Source of the DNA: Thelephora terrestris
Taxonomy: Eukaryota; Basidiomycota; Agaricomycetes; Thelephorales; Thelephoraceae
Direction of reading: 5' to 3'
Assembly: GCA_015956445.1 (NCBI GenBank)
Contig: WIUZ02000010.1
Location: 186,001 to 250,000, forward strand
DNA: 64,000 bases
Within the stretch, counting starts at the first letter, position 1; the number at the start of each line of letters is the position of its first letter. The position numbers were made by a program, and so were the translations under genes. The notes under the pieces are model-generated. The model saw only the letters and a program-made list of their open reading frames with translations, did not search any database and was not told the origin of the DNA. Below are positions 57,531-64,000 of the stretch, one piece after another.

Positions 57531-59360
57531 GGGGTACATGTATGTCCTCTGTGAACCGATCGCGAGACTCTCAGCTAATGTCGCTGAATTGATACAGTGA
57601 CTCAATGGGCCCTCTCGTCAAACTCAACAAATTGTACAAGGCCATCGTCACCAAGTGACTCCTTGTCGAATCTTGCGCCCCCCACGCTGTCAGCGTGCCA
57701 GTGCATCAACAATCGCGTTCAGTTCGCTCTCTTCCCAGTCCTTGTTCAGACTCAGGTTCGTGCTACCCATTTTCTATGTTTTCCTGATGCACCGCAACCC
57801 TGGGACACAAAACGAACAGTCCATCGCTCCGTTCCTCATCATTTTACGAGTCGTCAACCAGAGAGCATCAATAGACGATTATCACCGCCATTAGGAGCGT
57901 CGGTTCAATTCATTTCCAGAGCCAGGGAGACTCAACGAGCGCCAGTGATACACTTCCCGAAGGAGATTCAACGAATGGTACGTTTGAACATACCCGTCGT
58001 GAGTTCGGTGATGCCCCAGCATCGATATACCTCCGCACGCCGGTCGAGACTCTATCCAATCTCCTCTCCGCCAGCCCCCGTTCTCATTCACTCTTAATGT
58101 TGGAGCAGGCTGCCGCTCACATCAACCGTCTCACCGCTTCTGAATCCCAATTCAATTTTTACGCATATTCGCGGCTTAGCATCATACCAATTTCCATCAC
58201 ATCCATCACTCCCCTCCCCTGTATTTGTCGTCACAACCAATCATCGAGCATTCGCTTGACGATGGACGTCTGCCCATCCACCCCAAAATCCATTCTCGGA
58301 AGCCAGCTGCTCGTCCGCCGACGTAATTTTTGTGCCAGCATGCGTTCAAGCGAGATGCCGTTGATTAGGCTTCGAGCGGCACGCCCGTGAAAACTGTGTG
58401 GGTGGGTAACACCCACAGCCACTCCAGTAGCTCCTCGTGTACTTACACGCTGCAAGCCTTCCCCGGATCATGGGCCTATGGCAGTACGTGCTCCTGCTTC
58501 GTATATCGATTGTTGTCGCCCTACATTGGACGTTATCTAATAATCACACATGCGTCGATACAAGATCTCCGCTCCTGGGGCAGGTTGCTTACCTGCATCT
58601 ACACACGGCCAGTCCCACCCCGATGTCCTATCAATTAACTCCGGAATCGGTGTATGCAATGCGGAAACTCTAGATATTGAAGAGTAATTATCATCTTGCG
58701 ACCATATCCTCTAATAGACATGATAATACCGGTCGTGCGACAAGAACAGCTGGAAATCGTGAAGGCAAACCCCGCCCTCCCGCCCCCACCCCTGGCAGAG
58801 TTTGCGATCAGCCCAGGCCGATTATGATATCCGTCCTTCTGTTTAGCGGTCTGGGAGTGGCACCGGGCTCCTGCAAACCTGGAAAGGTGTTTTGGTATTG
58901 GATGATAGGGCATGATATTGACTGGAGACAGGAAAGGGAAATACACGAGTGAAGAGCGAGAGAGAAACACCGAGTGAGGAGCGAGGGAAGAAAATGGTAC
59001 ATGGGCAACCTAGGCAGGACAACTATGCAGCGAAGAACACACAAGTGGATAAAAGCGACAGTATGACCTAGTACACACATATAAATATGAAACGGGGGAG
59101 AGTGGGATGATCGCAAAGCACGGGGGGAGAGGCGGCGGAAACGAAGAGAGAATCCACACCGTGCCGGGCGGATGAGAGTGATTAGGTCAAAGGCAAGAAG
59201 AGGTAACATGAGGTCAGGCAAAAATGAACAGAAGAGCCCAGGGGAGGGGGGAATAATGGTGTCAAGTCCACGCGTACAAGATCTTCCTGCCTAGGACAGA
59301 AGTCGAGAAGGCAAAAAAGAGCAAGGGAAAGGCTCAATGGGACAAGGTAGATTGTTCCTT

Positions 59361-60685
59361 TCATCCCCTGAGCGGGTCTTCACTCGTATCCATCAAGCCC
59401 TCCACCTTCACGACAGGTGCAGGCTGATCTGATCCCGGCATGCTCTCGAACTGATGTGGCCGCTGCTCCATCGTGGTTCCGTTCGGTGTTGGTTTCGGTG
59501 GTGGGGGTGTTTCGGATTTCTGTGGTGCGGGTAATTTCGAAGCCAAATCTTGACCAGCATCGGCCTTGACATCGTCGGTGCCCTCGGCCTTCCCGTTTAG
59601 CGAAAGCTTCGTTGTGCCGTCTCCATTCTTACGATCGAGAGCTTCCAATTTTTCTTTGAGGGACCCTCGCGCTGGATTGCCTGTCGCTGGACCATTGTTT
59701 CTTCCGACTCCATACGTGCGATACGAATTGCCGAAGAACGATGGACCGGGACCGTCCATGTCGTCGTCACTGTCTTCGGACTCGGTGTCGTCACCAAACA
59801 TCAGGGGACCGTTGTCTGACATGACACCCGAGCCGGGGTTGAATGAGATACCACCGGTACCTCCCATGAACCGCGTGAAACCAAAGCCAGGTGATCCAGC
59901 AGCATCCCCAAGCCGTGCTTGTCTGTCCTTTTCCCGAGCCTCCTCCGCGGCTCTCTTCGCCTTGAACGCCGTCAGCCTGCTCTGTGAATACAGTTGGGGC
60001 AGCGTCTCTGGCGTCGGGTGACCGACGCGGTTCTTTACGCGCTGGGTAACCCATTCTCTCCAATCGTCCTTGGTCCTGCCATGCAGAATAGCAACGACAA
60101 GCATCGTCATGTTATCGCATCCGATACCAGCTCCGGATTCAGTGTCGGGTGCCAGGCAAAGTTCGCAAATGATCTCCGCAACTTCTGAAAGTTCCTTTCC
60201 TTCCGAAATCAACAGCCGAACCGCGTCGACACACTGCTGCGATGTCAGACAGTCCCAGATGCCTGTACACGAGTTGGGTACGGTCCGCAGAGGAGACAGC
60301 GTACAAGACACTAACCATCACAAGCGATGATGAGGAATTCATCCTCTTCCGTTATCTTGTGTTCGATGACCTCGGGGTTTGCAGTGATGACTTGGTCCTC
60401 GGCCGAAACGTTGGCGTTTTTCTCATACTCGAAGTCGCCCAAAGCCCGAGCCAACGCGAGATTGCCTGATGGATGAGATGGTTGGAATCCGTGTGCGTCT
60501 GCGACTGGGATCTGATCGTACCGTTCGGCAGCGGTTGAGGACATAGGAAGCAGTCGCGTTCGCTTCTGGGAGGAGGGCGTGGACCCGGAAACGTGAACGT
60601 CCCGAATAACCACATCGGAAAAGCCGATCTTCTTGTTCGTGCGAGGACCTGGAGTTGATTGGGTGCCCAGCTGCGACTTGGCCAT
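59361..60685 (-). pseudogene. Chimeric, N-terminally truncated PP2C-type phosphatase
   Basis: The C-terminal half of a Ptc2/Ptc3-like PP2C. Exon 60685-60316 encodes GNLALARALGDFEYEKN, QVITANPEVIEHKITEEDEF and ACDG; exon 60262-59361 encodes IWDCLTSQQCVDAVRLLI, GIGCDNMTMLVVAILHG and a long acidic/Pro-rich tail ending EDPLRG. The first about 150 residues of a normal PP2C, including the DGHGG metal-binding motif, are absent. In their place is a 75-residue unrelated lead (MAKSQLGTQSTPGPRTNKK) encoded by DNA that also lies upstream of NLR2. The frame is open across the junction, which coincides with a remnant splice acceptor (CCATCAG before GCAATCTCGC). A catalytically dead product or a pseudogene is expected. 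Confidence 0.8.
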
Positions 60686-61511
60686 CGAGAATTTGCGTTT
60701 GTTCCGTAGGATTCAGCAACCGAGCTCGGAAAGCTTCGTGTTTCCTTTGTGAATCGAGCCGGCTAGGCTGGTAAACCATACGACTGCAAAGCCCGTTAGT
60801 CGCAAGGGGCTCGGACACGGACAGAAACTCACCAGGGGCTGAAACGTGCTCGATTCCCCGTCCTTCCACCCTCACTCGCTGTCGTCTCCCTATTTCCTTC
60901 CGCTTTCTGGAGTATCGCACCGACACCGGGACCGAGCCATTCCAAAATTTACTGGCGTCCAAGTTCTCATGCTTCTAAAGATATTCAAGGGTGGAAGGTG
61001 TTCAGAACTCGCGACCGGAGGCTGGCCTAGCCATTCGCCATTACTGGTGATCCCCTAGATTAAGCGAACGCGCTCCTATGCTGAACTGGAGGAAATCCGG
61101 TTTTGAAGCAGGTGATCGCGACGACGAAGATATGGATCCGGCGATCGAAGTTCTCTCCAGAACTGATCCGGCGAGTCTAGTAGCCGTTCTTCGTAGAGGA
61201 GTTGATCCTCGTCGTAGGCGTACGTGGTGACGGTGGGACGCATGAAAGTCCGCGTGTCCCACTAGTCGTCCCAAAGTGAGTCGTTCGGCCAGTAGCCCTG
61301 AATTACCGTTAAAATTGGCGGTTTTTGTACAGAGCACCAACACCAACCAATGCCGACCGCTCCGAATTCCTCAACGAGCGTTTAAGTACCAAGTTCATCG
61401 CATGGCTATGCTTACACGAGGCGCGCCACAAGTCATCCCATCCGCTTCGGGCCTTTCCGTGCAGCAAGTATACCACACACCCTTTCCTCACAGCTACCAC
61501 GATCGTCAACG
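60530..61511. repeat. Duplicated segment upstream of NLR3 (copy B)
   Basis: Collinear with 52770-53687. It contains the first part of the chimeric PP2C exon (to about 60530) and the NLR3 leader. PP2C and NLR3 are therefore head-to-head over a duplicated promoter-bearing segment. No further gene is seen in 60.69-61.51 kb. Confidence 0.75.
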
Positions 61512-64000
61512 ATGGCTTCAACTTCCCAGAGACATGATGGGCGCGATGGCCTTTCTTCAGCGTTAGACACTGACATCCAAGTCATAACTCGCGCGAGAGA
61601 CACCAGTGGTATCCCACCAGCTCAAGATGCGTTCGACTCCGCGGGTGCCCTGCTGACCACAATCAGAGTACGTTCCATCCTACTCCGCGGTTGCGAGCTC
61701 CAGGCTCACATCCACTCAGGACCCGATGTTCAACAAACAGGAATATGTTGATCTTGGGCGATTGTGCGCCGGCGTATGCAGAGCTCTCGACCGGGGGTCG
61801 AAAGGCAGACGGTTGGACGAAGTCAGTCCGTTGGCGCTCGAGGCAATTGGAGAGCTGACCACGTGGGTTGAACTGGTGTTGTGGCCGTCGCGTTTTTTGC
61901 TCACCGAGTTCTCAATGCAGAACTGTGGCCACAATCCAGAGGGAGATCGTCAAGCTGGGCAAACGAAATGCAGCCTCTCAGGTTCTTCACGCAAAGAACG
62001 ACAAAGATAACATTGCCGCTTGGAGCCGGGACCTCAATAGGATCCTCCACATCTTCAGCGTACGTTCAGTCAGTCCCGCTTGGCATTTGATAACAACTTC
62101 TCTCAGACCGAACTGTCGATCATGCTGGTCGCAGATGGCCATCGAAACACGTCGACAGGTCAAGGAGGTGCTATTGACCAGCATCGAACAGTGAGTACGG
62201 CTTTCTATTCGTCGTCAACGAGACGCTGATAGTCTTCGAGACTCAAGCCAGGTCGGTGTTTGTGGAACTCGGAGGCCCATCACTTACCTTTGCGTAGTGT
62301 TACTCTGGGAGAATCACCTCCCCCGCCTCCCAGGGCCTGCTTCGGACGTGACGAACTGATTGTGGAAATTGTCGGTCTCACCGAAAACCTCGAACCCGTC
62401 GCTCTCATCGGCGCAGGGGGCATCGGAAAAACGTCCATCGCGCTGGCCGTCCTCCACCACGATCGCGTCAAGGACCGGTTTGGCGACAACCGACGATTCC
62501 TCCGCTGCGATCGGTTCCCACCTTCGTACCTCCACTTTCTCGCCCGGATCTCCCAAGTTATTGGTGCGGGCGTCGCAAACCCTGAGGATTTGACTCCCTT
62601 GCGACCATTTCTATCTTCGAGGGAGATGATCCTGTTCCTCGACAATGCTGAATCTATTCTCGACCCACAGGGAGCGGATTCCCAGAAGATAAAAGCCGTG
62701 GTGGAGGAATTGAGCCGGTTCGAGAACATTTGCCTTGGGATTACCTCGCGCATCACCACTGTCCCCCCACACTGCAACCGTCCAGTCGTCCCCACACTGT
62801 CGGCAGAATCGGCATGCGACATCTTCTATGCCATCTACACCAACGGCGGACGATCAAACGTCATCAGCGACCTTCTCAGGCAACTAGATTTCCACGCACT
62901 CTCAATCACACTGCTTGCTACCACGGCCGCTCAGAACATGTGGGATTACGATCGATTGGCCAAGGAGTGGGATGCACGCCGAGTGCAGGTACTTCAGACA
63001 CCTGACAAAGACAGCCTGGCTGCGACCATTGAACTCTCACTCGGTTCCCCGACATTCCGCCAACTCGTCCCTCCATCAGAACCCCACCGACCCGTCCCTC
63101 GATCAAAATTCCACCGACTTGCTGCTTCCCCAGCCTTCAGCAAATTTATCCCTTCTCCGATCCTCCGCAAACTGGACCCTTCTCCAATCCCCCCCGCAAT
63201 CCCCCCCAGCGCCCGTGAGCTCCTCAAAGTCGTCGCATTCTTTCCGCAAGGGATCGACGAGAAAAACCTCGACTGGTTATTTCCCACGACCCCCAACAGA
63301 AAGGAAATCTTCGACAAATTCTGCGTTCTCTCTTTGACGCACCGAAACAACGGGTTCATCACGATGTTGGCTCCGATCAGAGACTACCTCTGCCCCCTCG
63401 ATCCAGAATCCTCCCCCCTCCTCTGTGCAACCAAGGATCGTTACTTCACCCGGTTGTCAGCTTACCTTGATCCTGATGAACCCGGATTCCGAGAAGCGGA
63501 GTGGATCAAGTCCGAGGATGTAAACGTTGAGCATTTGCTTGATGTCTTTACTTCAATTGATCCGGGCGCTTGTGAGGTCTGGGATGTTTGCTGTCACTTT
63601 ATGGACCACCTCTATTGGCACAAGCCACGGCACACTTTGCTGGGGCCAAAGATTGAAGGCCTCCCCGATGGTCATCAATCTAAGTCTAATTGCTTGTTCA
63701 AGCTCTCGAAGTTGTTTGGATTGATTGGAAATCGGGCAGAAGCAAAGCGACTACTTATTCATACTTTGACGCTCGAGAGGGAGAAGGGGGATGATCTTTG
63801 GGTTGCTCGAACATTGAGGTTCCTATGCGATGTCAATCGGTTACTTGGACTTTACACGGAAGGGATACAGCAAGCGGAGGAAGCATTGGAAATCTATAAA
63901 CGGGGCAGGGACACGATCAATCAAGTGCAATGTTTGAAACAGCTCGCTTGGTTGTTGCGTGACGACGAACAACTCGACGGTGCAGAAAACGCGGCATCAC
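61512..64000 (+). CDS. NLR-like protein 3, cut by window end
   Basis: Third paralogue. Exons 61512-61667, 61720-61862, 61921-62059, 62107-62190, 62223-62251 and 62298 to beyond 64000 follow the plan of NLR1 and NLR2. The helical N-domain (IPPAQDAFDSAGALLTTIR, then EIVKLGKRNAASQVL) is clearly more divergent, and exon 4 is 84 rather than 93 nt with little similarity. The NTPase (Walker A GAGGIGKTS, Walker B REMILFLDNAE), repeat linker, LLKVVAFFPQGIDEKNLDWL block and TPR-like helices are open to the last base. The stop lies outside the window. Confidence 0.82.

Larger units (their letters stand above)
56716..59360. other. Intergenic NLR2 to PP2C
   Basis: The first about 460 bp repeat the 3' flank of NLR1. 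57.08-57.41 kb (minus) holds a possible small open frame, listed separately, and 57.47-57.53 kb is the second copy of the dispersed repeat. 57.6-59.36 kb contains only short overlapping frames and is the 3' flank of the PP2C gene at its right end. Confidence 0.5.

Overview
The window looks like nuclear DNA of a basidiomycete fungus, most likely an agaricomycete. Most genes are split by short introns (about 45-65 nt, GT-AG). The gene set includes an Ssr4 SWI/SNF subunit, BBC1, AVL9, a CipC/DUF3759 protein, EF-hand/ZZ-like proteins and large NB-ARC/TPR proteins. There is one intron-containing tRNA-Ile, and no operons or bacterial signals. Exon joins were read by eye; for twelve genes the summed exon lengths came out divisible by three.

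0-20 kb is a dense housekeeping block. In order it holds a Cys/His-rich P1B heavy-metal ATPase (-), TAF6 (-), EBP2 (+), DSC3 (+), a TANGO2/NRDE protein (+), a RING protein (-), a small secreted protein of unknown function (-), AVL9 (+) and a CipC-like stress protein (-). Two gene pairs, TAF6/EBP2 and secreted protein/AVL9, share short divergent promoters. 20.1-24.2 kb is gene-poor and holds only broken open frames plus one copy of a dispersed repeat. BBC1, an actin-patch regulator, fills 24.2-28.2 kb.

28.6-42.2 kb is a decaying segmental tandem duplication. Each unit carries a large EF-hand + ZZ-like zinc-finger gene followed by an HNT1-type HIT hydrolase. Copy 1 has an insertion with terminal inverted repeats and a TA target duplication in an exon, and its HIT gene is a relic. 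Copy 2 has lost the ancestral ATG but is otherwise open, with a minisatellite tail, and its HIT gene is intact.

42.5-47.7 kb returns to housekeeping genes: TRP4, Ssr4, tRNA-Ile(AAU) and a membrane-anchored aldo/keto reductase. 48.2-64 kb is a cluster of three same-strand NLR-like genes (helical N-terminal domain, NB-ARC/STAND NTPase, TPRs), the last cut by the window end. Between NLR2 and NLR3 lies a PP2C phosphatase whose N-terminal catalytic half is missing and whose first exon has been replaced by a sequence that also lies upstream of NLR2. The two multi-copy regions, and the chimeric PP2C between them, are the most interesting parts of the window.
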